From Ga0077527 sp964533495 (GTDB lineage: Bacteria > Pseudomonadota > Gammaproteobacteria > Burkholderiales > SG8-41): 64,000 bases of DNA. Below, one piece after another: positions 43,974 through 52,657 of the stretch; within the stretch, counting starts at the first letter, position 1; each line of letters starts with the position of its first letter. Location of the stretch: assembly GCA_964533495.1 (NCBI GenBank), contig CAZHJU010000006.1, forward strand, positions 1 to 64,000. The letters are read 5' to 3'. The notes under the pieces are model-generated. The model did not search any database. It was given only the letters and a program-made list of their open reading frames with translations, and was not told the DNA's origin. Made by a program: the position numbers and the translations under genes.

Positions 43974-44318
43974 TCATCTCCACGAGCCTTTTTCATGGAC
44001 AAGTATTTTGTTGTCCCTCCTGACCTCAAGTGTCCCATCTTCCATGACGCGGTAGATGGTCCTGCCCGATACAAATTCGTAACCCAGAAAGCGGCAGGGT
44101 GCTTGGTCCCTGCATGTCGTATGAATTGTCCTGCCTTTCAGGGCGAGTGACTTTCCGGTCTTTCTTGAGACGCCCAGGTAAGCAACGTCGTCGCAGGAAA
44201 CATTGCCTTCGGCGCAGTTTCCCCTGATCGTGATCTCGAACGACGGAGTTGTCAGTGTTTCAGCCGGGACGGCTTGCGCGAAGCAACCCAGGCAGGCAAA
44301 GGTGAGCAGGGTTCTCAT
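43974..44318 (-). CDS. small exported cysteine-containing protein
   Basis: 114-residue protein with a signal peptide (MRTLLTFACLGCFAQAVPAET). The mature part reads ITIRGNCAEGNVSCDDVAYLGVSRKTG, CRDQAPCRFLGYEF and ILVHEKGSWR, with four cysteines that could form two disulfides. Similar small periplasmic proteins are common hypotheticals in proteobacteria. The ribosome site is weak. Probable periplasmic location. Confidence 0.6.
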   Translation of the reverse strand: MRTLLTFACLGCFAQAVPAETLTTPSFEITIRGNCAEGNVSCDDVAYLGVSRKTGKSLALKGRTIHTTCRDQAPCRFLGYEFVSGRTIYRVMEDGTLEVRRDNKILVHEKGSWR

Positions 44319-44702
44319 GGGTTCAGTGGGCAGGCTGCACAGCGTTGGCGTTATGCGTCACTGGTGCCAAGCAAAACCGCCGAGTGGTACTTGCGTGCTG
44401 CGTGAATAACAACAAGGTGATGGATTGCGCCCCCGAGACCCCCGCCAATGCCGGCACCAACTGCGCCTGAGATGCCTCGCCCTCCGGGCCATGCACCGAT
44501 AGTACAAAGCGAAAATTAATAACTGGCGCATGAATTCCGCAATGGCTAACTTTAATTTAGGGCGGCAGATTTGCCGGATAACCCGGGTATCTGCCTGTAT
44601 AACCCGGCGCCAACAATTATCTGAAGATCCTTGATATTCATCAGGGTAATATTGTTCTGCAAGGCCGCATACAATGCTGAATTTCCGGAAAAGGCGGCAC
44701 AT
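44319..44702. other. low-GC intergenic stretch with cryptic bacteriocin-like coding
   Basis: No convincing gene. On the minus strand, 44552-44641 encodes a 29-residue peptide starting MNIKDLQIIVGAG, and 44351-44515 is a start-less open frame with a Gly-rich GISGAVGAGIGGGLGGAIHH segment. The two are separated by stops. See the findings. Confidence 0.35.
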
Positions 44703-46808
44703 TTAATTCGCCTGATCCGGCAGATCAGTGCAGGCGACTTCCACCAGGCAGTCGTAATAAGTCGTTCCCCCGCCCATGTCCGCGATCGCCTGCGAGGTGA
44801 GTTCGTTGGCATTGCGCCCGTCCGGTGACAGCTTTTTCCACCACACCGAAGGCGCCGACACCACGCCGCGCCGCACGCGGTCGGTGATCCTTGCGCGCAG
44901 CCGGTATTCGCCGCGGTCGTTGAACACCCGTACTTCGGCATCCCCGGCGATGCCGCGGGCCGACGCATCGTCCGGATGAATTTCCAGCGTCGGCACGCCG
45001 GCATCCTTCAGCGCGAAGTCGAGGTTGGCGAAGGACGAATTCAGGAAATGCCGGTGCGGCGGCGAGATGAAGGCGAGCGGATAACGCCGCGCCAGCGCCG
45101 GATTGCTGAGCGGGTTCTCCCGCGGCGGCGTGTAGTCCGGCAGCGGGTCGAGGCCCAGCGCCTTCGCGGTTTCGCTGTAGAACTCGCATTTGCCGGATGG
45201 CGTGGGAAAGCCGCCATTCGCGAAGGGTGCCGCCGGCACGTCGAGCCGCGCCCAGCCTTTCTCTTTCAGCGAATCCCAGTCGATGCCTTTCAGCGCCGGG
45301 GCCTGTGAATCCAGCGCCTGGCGGCAGAGATCCTCGTCGCTGTCGCGGAAGCAGGGCTCGTCGAATCCCATGCGCGCGGCGAGCAGGCGGAAGACCTCGG
45401 CGTTCGGTTTCGCTTCGCCCAGCGGCGCGATCGCCGGCCGGCTCGCCTGCACGTAGAAGTGGCCGTAGGACTTGTGGATGTCGGCGTGTTCGAGCTGCGT
45501 CGTCGCCGGCAGCAGGATGTCGGCGTAGTCGGCGGTGTCGGTCCGGAAGATCTCGTGGACGACGGTGAACAGGTCCTCGCGCAGGAAGCCGGCGATGACC
45601 TTGCGCGAATCGGGGCAGACCGCGACCGGATTGTTGTTGTAGACATAGGCCGCCTTCACCGGCGGGTCGGCCGCGGTCAGCGCGTCGCCCAGCGCGGCGA
45701 TGTTGACCGTGCGCGGCCTGCCGCGCAGCAGGTCGGGGCGTTCCAGCGCGCGGTGGTTCATGCCGTAGAAATCGCTGGTCATCAGCAGCGCGCCGCCGGA
45801 AGGCTCGCGCCAGGCGCCGGTCAGCGCCGGCAGGCAGGTGATGGCGCGCACGGCCATGCCGCCGCCGGCGTGGCGCTGCAGGCCGTGGTTGACGCGGATC
45901 ATGGCCTTGCGGGTGGCGGCGTATTCGCGGGCGAGCCCGGCGATGTCCGCGGCGTCGATGCCGCAGATCGCCGCGGCGCGCTGCGGCGTCCATTCCCGCA
46001 CGCGTCCGGCGAGCTCGGCGTAACCCAGCGTGTGTTTCGCGATGTAGTCGTCGTCGGTCAGTTTCTCGCCGATGATGACGTGCATCATTGCCAGCGCCAG
46101 CGCGGCATCGGTGCCGGGCATCGGCGCGAGGTGCCGGTCGCATTTTTCCGCGGTCTCGCTGCGCCGCGGGTCGATGATGACCAGTTTCGCGCCGCGGCGC
46201 TTCGCCTGCTGGCAGCGCGTCCAGAAGTGCAGGTTGGAGGTGACGGGATTGGAACCCCAGATGATGATCAGCCGGGCGTGTTCGACCTGCTCCGGGTCGC
46301 TGCCGACCGAGCCGCCGAGGGTGATTTTCACGCCGGCCTTGCCGGCCGAGGAGCACAGCGTGCGTTCGAGCAGGGTCGCGCCCAGGCGATGGAAAAAACG
46401 CCGATCCATCGCCGCGAAATTGACCAGGCCCATGGTGCCGGCGTAACTCACCGGCAGGATCTGCTGCGGATCTCCGGCGGCAATGGCGGCGAAGCGCGCG
46501 GCGATGGTGTCCAGCGCCTCGTCCCAGGAAATGCGCGTGAAGCGGCCTTCGCCCTTGCGACCGGTCCGTTTCATCGGGTAAAGGATACGTGACGGGGCGT
46601 AGGTGCGGTCCAGATAACGCGCCACCTTGGTGCACAGCGTGCCGGCGGTGAAGGGCATGTCGCCGCCGCGCACCGATACGGCACGGCCGTCCTCGACGGT
46701 GATATCGAGGGCGCAGGTGTCCGGGCAGTCGTGGGGACAGGCGGCCTTGACGATGCGGCGCTTACCCGGCGCTTCCGTGGGTGCGGTTGTGGGTGCCATG
46801 GTCACCAT
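44703..46808 (-). CDS. molybdopterin-dependent oxidoreductase, catalytic subunit
   Basis: 701-residue member of the DMSO reductase superfamily. An N-terminal [4Fe-4S] site is formed by C24, C28, C32 (CPHDCPDTC) and C59. The Mo-bis-MGD domain follows, with LCSSAGKAG, IIWGSNPVTSNLHF and ATTQLEHAD blocks. There is no Tat signal, so it is probably cytoplasmic. No electron-transfer partner subunit is adjacent. It resembles uncharacterised BisC/formate dehydrogenase-like proteins; substrate unknown. ATG at 46799 is an equal start. Confidence 0.88.
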   Translation of the reverse strand: MVTMAPTTAPTEAPGKRRIVKAACPHDCPDTCALDITVEDGRAVSVRGGDMPFTAGTLCTKVARYLDRTYAPSRILYPMKRTGRKGEGRFTRISWDEALDTIAARFAAIAAGDPQQILPVSYAGTMGLVNFAAMDRRFFHRLGATLLERTLCSSAGKAGVKITLGGSVGSDPEQVEHARLIIIWGSNPVTSNLHFWTRCQQAKRRGAKLVIIDPRRSETAEKCDRHLAPMPGTDAALALAMMHVIIGEKLTDDDYIAKHTLGYAELAGRVREWTPQRAAAICGIDAADIAGLAREYAATRKAMIRVNHGLQRHAGGGMAVRAITCLPALTGAWREPSGGALLMTSDFYGMNHRALERPDLLRGRPRTVNIAALGDALTAADPPVKAAYVYNNNPVAVCPDSRKVIAGFLREDLFTVVHEIFRTDTADYADILLPATTQLEHADIHKSYGHFYVQASRPAIAPLGEAKPNAEVFRLLAARMGFDEPCFRDSDEDLCRQALDSQAPALKGIDWDSLKEKGWARLDVPAAPFANGGFPTPSGKCEFYSETAKALGLDPLPDYTPPRENPLSNPALARRYPLAFISPPHRHFLNSSFANLDFALKDAGVPTLEIHPDDASARGIAGDAEVRVFNDRGEYRLRARITDRVRRGVVSAPSVWWKKLSPDGRNANELTSQAIADMGGGTTYYDCLVEVACTDLPDQAN

Positions 46809-46935
46809 GATGCGACATCATAAACCGTTACGTGGCCATCTATTGGGGCGCAGCCGTTTTTATCCGATGTTCGCTGATAATTTATCGATCTGTTTCCAAT
46901 TTTCCAATCGGAGACCGATCATGTTGACGATGCAT

Positions 46936-47002
46936 GCGGTGGAGTTGTTCCAGCGGGGGAGGTAATGCTAAAGGGCGAAGCCTGTACAAGGCCTATGGCT
47001 GG
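46936..47002 (+). pseudogene. second amidohydrolase relic (C-terminal tail)
   Basis: GCGGTGGAG...TTCC matches the AVEPF codons of the intact gene (41953 onward), and ATGCTAAAGGGCGAAGCCTG with AAGGCCTATGGCTGG matches the MLMGGACAKAYGW end with one base missing. About 40 bases of the intact gene are absent between the two blocks. It cannot be translated. Confidence 0.45.
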
Positions 47003-48205
47003 CAACTAAAGATGGGTTGATGTCTCAAATGGACGAGGTTTAAGAGAAGGCTTATAGTTTATTGATTAGAAGTTGTTATTAGAGTTAAGGGGGTTCAAGA
47101 ATGATTACTTATTTTTTACGACGACACATGGTTGTTCTCGTAGCAATACTGCTGTGTCAAATTAATTTGGCAAAAGCGCAAACTGCTGAGTTGCAGAATA
47201 TTGAGCCGGTAAAAGAAATAAAGCTTCTCTTAGTCAAAGAGCGGATATCGATCTCTCGCAAAAATGATTATTTCGACGCTACGTTAGTAACTTCAATAAT
47301 TGAAGGGCTATATGTATCTACTGTTGAAAACGAATTTGGCACTTTTTATAAGGGACCGGGATTCCCAATTTTTTATGGGAATGGAAGTATGAATTTTACT
47401 CAAGCTGGCGGATTATGGATCTCAAAAAAAGACCCGATACCCAAAATTAAGCTGTACGTAATTATGGGACCTGAAAACCAAAAAAAACATGACAGTATTG
47501 AGGCTGCTTATTTGGCTCAGGCCGTCGCAGCACGAGATCAGATTAATGCTGTTAATAGCGCTAAAGGCAGTGTTGTCGATCGCAAAAGTAATCATGGCGG
47601 CGCATCAGAAAATCCTAGCAAACAAGTTGATCCACTAGCGGTCGCTGAGAATCAAAATAAGCCAAAAGTTGAAGGCCAGTTAACTGACGGTAAAGATGGG
47701 AATGAACGACAGGAAGCGCTCAATAAAGTGATTCTAGATAGAATAGTGAGCGGAGACCCTGCATGGGCAAAACTTTCGCCAACTCAAACGGGGTTGGCGG
47801 CTGGGATAATTGGGTTAATTGGTTATTTTCTTGAAAAGGATGCGATCGATAGAAATAGAGGGAAGCTAACTTTTTTATCAGTCGCACCAGTTTTGACTCT
47901 TGAATCGCATGGCTCAATGCTTGAATTCAAAGATACCCAATACAAAAATACTCAATAGATTGGGCTTTGAGTCGCCGTCTTTCAATAATTAAACTTAGTA
48001 TGGAGAGATTTTATGGCTAGTTTTGTCAAATCGATTTTTGCGCTAATTTTAATCGGCCTGATTTCTGTCGCGAATGCTCAAACCAAGCCAGTAGCAAAGC
48101 AAGAGTTTGTTCCTGAGCAAGGCCAACCAGGTAAGGATGTGGTTTGGTTGCCTACTGCGCAAGCATTGGTGGATCGAATGCTCGATCTTGCAAAATTGAC
48201 CCCGA
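47003..48205. other. low-GC segment of foreign composition
   Basis: About 1.2 kb whose composition is clearly AT-richer than the flanks. It contains one complete gene and the first roughly 65 codons of the methyltransferase. The left edge adjoins the amidohydrolase relic; the right edge falls inside codons near 48200, where GC content rises abruptly. Confidence 0.75.
47101..47958 (+). CDS. low-GC exported protein of unknown function
   Basis: 285-residue protein with a signal peptide (MVVLVAILLCQINLAKAQ). The mature part contains a hydrophobic helix near residue 233 (TGLAAGIIGLIGYFL) and a Lys/Asn-rich linker (NSAKGSVVDRKSNHGGASEN) at about 150-200. No family recognised. RBS AGGGGG precedes ATG. 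Low GC, unlike the flanks, indicates transfer. It may be membrane-anchored. Confidence 0.65.
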   Translation: MITYFLRRHMVVLVAILLCQINLAKAQTAELQNIEPVKEIKLLLVKERISISRKNDYFDATLVTSIIEGLYVSTVENEFGTFYKGPGFPIFYGNGSMNFTQAGGLWISKKDPIPKIKLYVIMGPENQKKHDSIEAAYLAQAVAARDQINAVNSAKGSVVDRKSNHGGASENPSKQVDPLAVAENQNKPKVEGQLTDGKDGNERQEALNKVILDRIVSGDPAWAKLSPTQTGLAAGIIGLIGYFLEKDAIDRNRGKLTFLSVAPVLTLESHGSMLEFKDTQYKNTQ

Positions 48206-48843
48206 AGGACATCCATTACGACCTCGGTTCGGGCGACGGCCGCACGGTGATCACCGCGGCGCGCCGCGGCGCCACCGCCTACGGCGTCGAGTACAACCCG
48301 GACATGGTGGAGCTGTCGCGCCGCAACGCGGCCAAGGAGAAGCTCGCCGGCAAGGCGACCTTCATCCACGGCGACATTTTCGAGACCGATTTCTCGAGCG
48401 CCACGGTGATCACGCTGTTCCTGCTGCCCGAGCTCAACGTCAAGCTGCGTCCGAAAATCCTCGACATGAAGCCGGGCACCCGTGTGGTGTCGAACTCGTT
48501 CACGATGGGCGACTGGAAATCCGACGAGACCCAGAGCGCCAAGGACAACTGCAGCAGCTACTGCACGGCGTACCTGTGGATCGTGCCCGCGAAGGTGGCC
48601 GGCATCTGGAAATCCGGCAACGAGGAACTCAAGTTCGCGCAGGAATACCAGATGGTGCACGGCTCGGTCGGCAGCGGCGGCAAGCTCGCGCCGGTGCTCA
48701 ACGGCCGCATGCGCGGCGAGGAAATCAGCTTCACCGCCGGGCCGGGCCGCTATTCCGGCAAGGTCAGCGGCGACCGCATCGAAGGCACGGTGACCGCCGG
48801 CGGCAAGACTTCGCCCTGGGTGGCCACCCGCAGCGGCAAATAA
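48013..48843 (+). CDS. exported class I SAM-dependent methyltransferase, mosaic gene
   Basis: 276-residue protein with a signal peptide (MASFVKSIFALILIGLISVANAQ) and a Rossmann methyltransferase domain: motif I DLGSGDGRT near residues 71-79, then an acidic GVEYNPDMVEL. The first roughly 65 codons are AT-rich while the rest is GC-rich like the chromosome, implying recombination with a related gene. RBS GGAGAG precedes ATG. The C-terminus (GGKLAPVLNGRMRGEEISFT) is beta-rich. An exported SAM enzyme is unusual, because SAM is cytoplasmic. Confidence 0.82.
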   Translation: MASFVKSIFALILIGLISVANAQTKPVAKQEFVPEQGQPGKDVVWLPTAQALVDRMLDLAKLTPKDIHYDLGSGDGRTVITAARRGATAYGVEYNPDMVELSRRNAAKEKLAGKATFIHGDIFETDFSSATVITLFLLPELNVKLRPKILDMKPGTRVVSNSFTMGDWKSDETQSAKDNCSSYCTAYLWIVPAKVAGIWKSGNEELKFAQEYQMVHGSVGSGGKLAPVLNGRMRGEEISFTAGPGRYSGKVSGDRIEGTVTAGGKTSPWVATRSGK

Positions 48844-49141
48844 GCGCAACCGGACCACGGTTGCGGGGCCGGCATGGCCCTCTGAAGGCTTGCGAGCGGG
48901 GCCTGCGGCATGGCCTCGCTCAAGGGCGGGTGCCGGTCCGCCGCCCGGTGGCGGATCGCAAGTCGCTGTTTTTTTTCGTTAAAACAGCGGTATCCGCCCG
49001 CCGGTCAACACATGCTGGACGTTGCGTGCCAAATTGGGCGAACATGCGGCAGCACGACAACGTATCGTGCGACGACGAGGGTGGCGGCGGCTGCGATGTA
49101 GTTGCCGGCACGAATGACCAGCAACTGAGCGAGGAGTTGTC

Positions 49142-49627
49142 ATGTTCAAACACATCCTGATGCCCACCGACGGTTCGGAGCATTCCGAACGCGCCGTCGA
49201 GCGCGGCATCGAACTGGCCAGGCTGTGCGGCGCGCGGGTGACCGGGATCCACGTGATGCAGGATTACCGGATGATGATCGGCCCCGAGGGACTGGCGCCG
49301 ACGGAGCTGGAGGAGGGCATGGAAGAGCGCGAACGCGAGCGCGCGGCCAGCTTCCTCGCCTTTGTCCAGAAAACCGCGGATGCCGCCGGCGTGGCCTGCG
49401 ACACGGTGATTGCCAAGGGCCCGCAGCCCTATGATGCCATCGTCGATGCCGCCAACGACCGCGGCTGCGACCTGATCGTGATGACTTCGCGCCACCGCAA
49501 GGGCCTCGTTTCCCTGATCCTCGGCAGCGAGGCGAGCCGCGTGCTGCACCGTTCGTCGATCCCGGTGCTCACCTTCCGCGCGCTGATGAGCGCCGACCAT
49601 CCCGACAAGGACCTCGGCAAGCACTGA
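49142..49627 (+). CDS. universal stress protein, UspA family
   Basis: 161-residue cytoplasmic protein. The ATP-binding signature is visible as LGSEASRVLHRSSIPVLTF, and the N-terminus FKHILMPTDGSEHSERAVERG is characteristic. One Usp domain, single copy. Start follows GAGGAG. Probably homodimeric; induced by stress in related bacteria, but no operator is visible. Confidence 0.93.
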   Translation: MFKHILMPTDGSEHSERAVERGIELARLCGARVTGIHVMQDYRMMIGPEGLAPTELEEGMEERERERAASFLAFVQKTADAAGVACDTVIAKGPQPYDAIVDAANDRGCDLIVMTSRHRKGLVSLILGSEASRVLHRSSIPVLTFRALMSADHPDKDLGKH

Positions 49628-49669
49628 CCATCGCCGTGTGCCGGGGCGGCACGCCCCGGCGGTCATGGC

Positions 49670-50476
49670 TTATCCCGCCCTGGCAAGCACCTCGCGGATG
49701 CGCGCGGCGATGTCCTGCGGTTTTTCGGCGGGCGTGATGTGGCGGCCGCCGGGAATCACGGTCAGCGTGGAACCGGCAATGCCCTTGTGCAGCGCTTCGG
49801 CCATCGCCACCGGCGTGGCGTAGTCCTCTTCGCCGACGACCACCGCGGTCGGCACCTTGATCGTTGCGAGGCCCCCGCGCAGGTCGCCGTCGCCGAGCAT
49901 TTCGCAGGTCTTCACGTAGCAGTCGACGTCGTTGTCGAGAAATACCCTGACCAGGCGGTCGACCACGGCTTTTTCATTCGCGCGAAAGGCGTCGCCGAAC
50001 CAGCGGCCGGTCTGGAATTCGACCAGCGCGGCCATGCCTTTTTCCTTGCCGGTGGCGCCGCGTTCGCGCCAGACCCTGGGCGCGTCGGCGCCGTACCAGG
50101 CGGTGGTGTCGATCAGCGCGAGGCCCGTCGTGCGCCGCGGGTAGCCGATCGCGAAGGCCTGTGCCACCATGCCGCCCATCGAGCAGCCGCCGATCACCGC
50201 CGACGGCCATTGGACGTGATCCATCAGCTCCGCGAGGTCGCGCGCGAAGAGCTGCGGCGTGTAGGTCATCACCGGCTGGCCGGAGCGGCCGTGACCGCGG
50301 CAGTCCCAGGTCAGCACCTGCGCGTTTTTGGCCAGCGCCTGCGCCACGCCGTCCCAGATGCTGCGGTCGAGCGCCAGCGAATGCACCAGCGCCACGCGCG
50401 GCGCGCCGGGACCGGCGTTGTCGAGCAGGGTGTAGGCAATTTCGCAGCCATCGGAAGTTTTGAAGCGATCCGCCAT
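49670..50476 (-). CDS. alpha/beta hydrolase, 3-oxoadipate enol-lactonase-like
   Basis: 268-residue hydrolase with nucleophile S99 in GGCSMGG, a catalytic Asp in VVVGEEDYATP and the His in PGGRHITPAEKP. The start at 50476 (MADRFKTSDG) follows GAGG; the longer frame to 50548 has no site. PcaD-like architecture, but no other protocatechuate gene lies nearby, so the substrate is uncertain. Confidence 0.85.
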   Translation of the reverse strand: MADRFKTSDGCEIAYTLLDNAGPGAPRVALVHSLALDRSIWDGVAQALAKNAQVLTWDCRGHGRSGQPVMTYTPQLFARDLAELMDHVQWPSAVIGGCSMGGMVAQAFAIGYPRRTTGLALIDTTAWYGADAPRVWRERGATGKEKGMAALVEFQTGRWFGDAFRANEKAVVDRLVRVFLDNDVDCYVKTCEMLGDGDLRGGLATIKVPTAVVVGEEDYATPVAMAEALHKGIAGSTLTVIPGGRHITPAEKPQDIAARIREVLARAG

Positions 50477-50713
50477 GTCATGTTCCTCGGGTTTCGGGTT
50501 GTCGTGATTCCACGGAAGGTGGATTTGATCGGCCTGTGGCTGCGCCACGCGCGGCGCAAGGGAAGAAAATTATAAGGCAGACGCCGCCGGGCAAGGCGCA
50601 GCCGGATCGGCCCGATTTCCTTCTTGCCGCATCGTGGGCGCCCGGCTAAGCTGGGCTCCGCCGGCGCAACGTCCGCATTCCGCGGCAGAGCCGCGTGTCA
50701 CCGGAGAATCGAA

Positions 50714-50971
50714 TTGAACCCGGAAACCATCAAGGTCCGCGTCACCGAAACCCGCCAGTTGATGGACGTCGTCGTGTTCAGCAAGCGGGCCTCGTCCATC
50801 GAAGTGGTATTGGGCAGCGGCGTGCACAGCGTCAAATGCGAGCTGACGCCGACCCGCAACGGGCTGGCCTACGCTGGCTCGGTGATGGGGCGCGAAATCG
50901 TCTACGAGCGTAGCCGCGAACAGGTGCAGGCCGACATCGATCGGCTCAACCCCGGTGAATACCGGCGCTGA
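50714..50971 (+). CDS. small conserved-looking protein, TTG start
   Basis: 85-residue protein. The TTG start at 50714 follows GGAGA with proper spacing; the frame continues upstream to 50624 but that part is Arg/Ala-rich noise. Sequence NPETIKVRVTETRQLMDVVVFSKR then YAGSVMGREIVYERSR. No domain recognised; predicted mixed alpha/beta and cytoplasmic. Confidence 0.6.
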   Translation: MNPETIKVRVTETRQLMDVVVFSKRASSIEVVLGSGVHSVKCELTPTRNGLAYAGSVMGREIVYERSREQVQADIDRLNPGEYRR

Positions 50972-50980
50972 GGGCGCGCC

Positions 50981-51364
50981 TCAGAACATCCGCGCGAACA
51001 GCAGGAACAGGCTGGCCGAGATGATGACGCTGAAGGTCAGCACCATGCCGGCCGTGCGGTAGCGGAGGTTTTCGCGCGTCCGGCTCACGCCCCAGGCATG
51101 CAGCAGGCGCCCGGCGAGCAGCGCGGCGCCGAGAATGTGCATGCGCAGCGCCGAACCGCCGCCGCGTTCCACGAAAAACATCAGCAGCAGCGCCAGCGGC
51201 ACGTACTCCGCGAAGTTGGCGTGCACGCGCATCGCCCGCCGCAGCGGCGCCTGGTCGCCGTCGCCCAGCGCCACCCGGTGCCTGCGCCGCAGGCGGATGG
51301 TCTGCAGGCTGAGGGCGACGAACACCAGTCCGAGGAGGGCGGCGTAGAGCGGGGTGACGGTCAT
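50981..51364 (-). CDS. MAPEG-family membrane protein
   Basis: 127-residue integral membrane protein with four hydrophobic segments. The family block HANFAEYVPLALLLMFFVE (HxNxxE) is present. The start at 51364 (MTVTPLYAALLG) follows GGAG; TTG at 51382 would be a longer alternative. Bacterial MAPEG proteins are glutathione-dependent-like or unknown. It is the last gene of the NIPSNAP/VOC/FAD operon. Confidence 0.85.
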   Translation of the reverse strand: MTVTPLYAALLGLVFVALSLQTIRLRRRHRVALGDGDQAPLRRAMRVHANFAEYVPLALLLMFFVERGGGSALRMHILGAALLAGRLLHAWGVSRTRENLRYRTAGMVLTFSVIISASLFLLFARMF

Positions 51365-51433
51365 GACCGGGAGCTCCGGCAAGGATGATGTCGATCATTC
51401 TAGACGCTGCCGCGAAAGGCGGCGCGGCCGGAT

Positions 51434-52651
51434 TCAGAACGTCCGCGTCACCGCGATGTCGCGCATGACCGCTGCCGGGGTGTGGCGTTCGGCGGCGGCG
51501 GTGTTGCCGGCGGCGCAGGCTTCGAGGTAGGCGCCGAGTTCGCGGGCGTGGGCCACGACCGCGCGGCCGAAGCGCGCGCGTTGCGCCGAATATTCCGGCA
51601 GCGCCGCCGCGGGATCGTTGCTCGCCTTCCGCAGCAGGTCGGCCAGCGCCATCGCGTCGCCCGCGGCCTTGGACACGCCCATGCCGACATGCGGCCGCGC
51701 GACGAAGGCGGCGTCGCCGAGCAGGGCGACGCGGCCGTAATGCATCCGCGCCGATTCGAGATCGAAGATCGCCTGGAAGAAAGGCTGCCTGGTGCGGGCG
51801 ACGACCTCGGCGAACTGCGGCGACAGGCTGTCCCGCGCGGCGGCGCGCATGGCGGCGATCACCTCCGGCCGGATCAGCGGCGGCGGGATCGACATGTCGT
51901 GGCGGCGGCCGTGGACGTCGGTGCAGAGCCCGGGCAATTCGCGTTCCGCGTGGGCCGGGCGGTACCAGACGAAGTTGAAGCAGCGTTCGCCGGCGCGCGT
52001 CGAATGGCCGAAGCCGGCCACCGGGTAGCCGAGCATGTGCTCGCGCGGGGCGAGGCTGAAGGCGAATTTCGGAAACAGGTCGCCGCGGGTCCGCGGTGTC
52101 AGGTCGTTCTCGCCGGCGAGCCCGCGCCAGGCGATGTAGCCGGCGTAGCGCGGTGCCGTCTCCGGGGAAAGCTGCGCGCGCACCGCGGAGCGGATGCCGT
52201 CGGCGCCGACCAGCAGGTCGCCGCGTGCCGATGCGCCGTTGCGGAAATGCGCGGTGACGCCCTCCGCATCCTGCGCGACGCCGCTGCAGGCATGGCCGAG
52301 GCGGTAGCGGTCTGCCGGAAAAGCCGCGAGCAGCAGCTCGTGCAGCCGGCCCCAGGTGGTCAGGCACTGCCGGACCGGCAGCGTGCCGAGCGCGCCGCCG
52401 TCGCGGCCGAAGGCGACGCGGCCCTCGATGTCGACGCCGATGCCTTCGCCGGTCTCGATGCCGATGCGCGCCAGCGCGTCGAAAATGTCGGGGTGGGTGA
52501 TGATGCCGGCGCCGCGGCCGGCGAGCGGCCCGGCGGACTGCTCGAAGACCTCGACGTCCCAGCCGGCGCGGTGCAGCAGGTTGGCGGCGAACAGTCCGCC
52601 GAGCGAGCCGCCGATGACCAGCGCCCGCGGCGGGCGCGCTGCCGCGGTCAT
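51434..52651 (-). CDS. FAD-dependent aromatic monooxygenase
   Basis: 405-residue class A flavoprotein hydroxylase. The FAD-binding N-terminus is ALVIGGSLGGLFAANLL (GxGxxG variant), the DG motif is LVGADGIRSAVRAQL near residue 150 and the second FAD site GRVALLGDAAFVARPHVGMG is near residue 310. It is most like 2,6-dihydroxypyridine/6-hydroxynicotinate monooxygenases. It is six bases downstream of the VOC gene. An aromatic or N-heteroaromatic substrate is likely but unproven. Confidence 0.88.
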   Translation of the reverse strand: MTAAARPPRALVIGGSLGGLFAANLLHRAGWDVEVFEQSAGPLAGRGAGIITHPDIFDALARIGIETGEGIGVDIEGRVAFGRDGGALGTLPVRQCLTTWGRLHELLLAAFPADRYRLGHACSGVAQDAEGVTAHFRNGASARGDLLVGADGIRSAVRAQLSPETAPRYAGYIAWRGLAGENDLTPRTRGDLFPKFAFSLAPREHMLGYPVAGFGHSTRAGERCFNFVWYRPAHAERELPGLCTDVHGRRHDMSIPPPLIRPEVIAAMRAAARDSLSPQFAEVVARTRQPFFQAIFDLESARMHYGRVALLGDAAFVARPHVGMGVSKAAGDAMALADLLRKASNDPAAALPEYSAQRARFGRAVVAHARELGAYLEACAAGNTAAAERHTPAAVMRDIAVTRTF

Positions 52652-52657
52652 GCCGGC

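Noticed and set aside
48964..48989. Palindrome CGCTGTTTT/AAAACAGCG as a terminator
   Set aside because: The stem is AT-weak in its upper half, no T-tract follows it, and it lies 120 bases after the methyltransferase stop; kept only as a possible hairpin.
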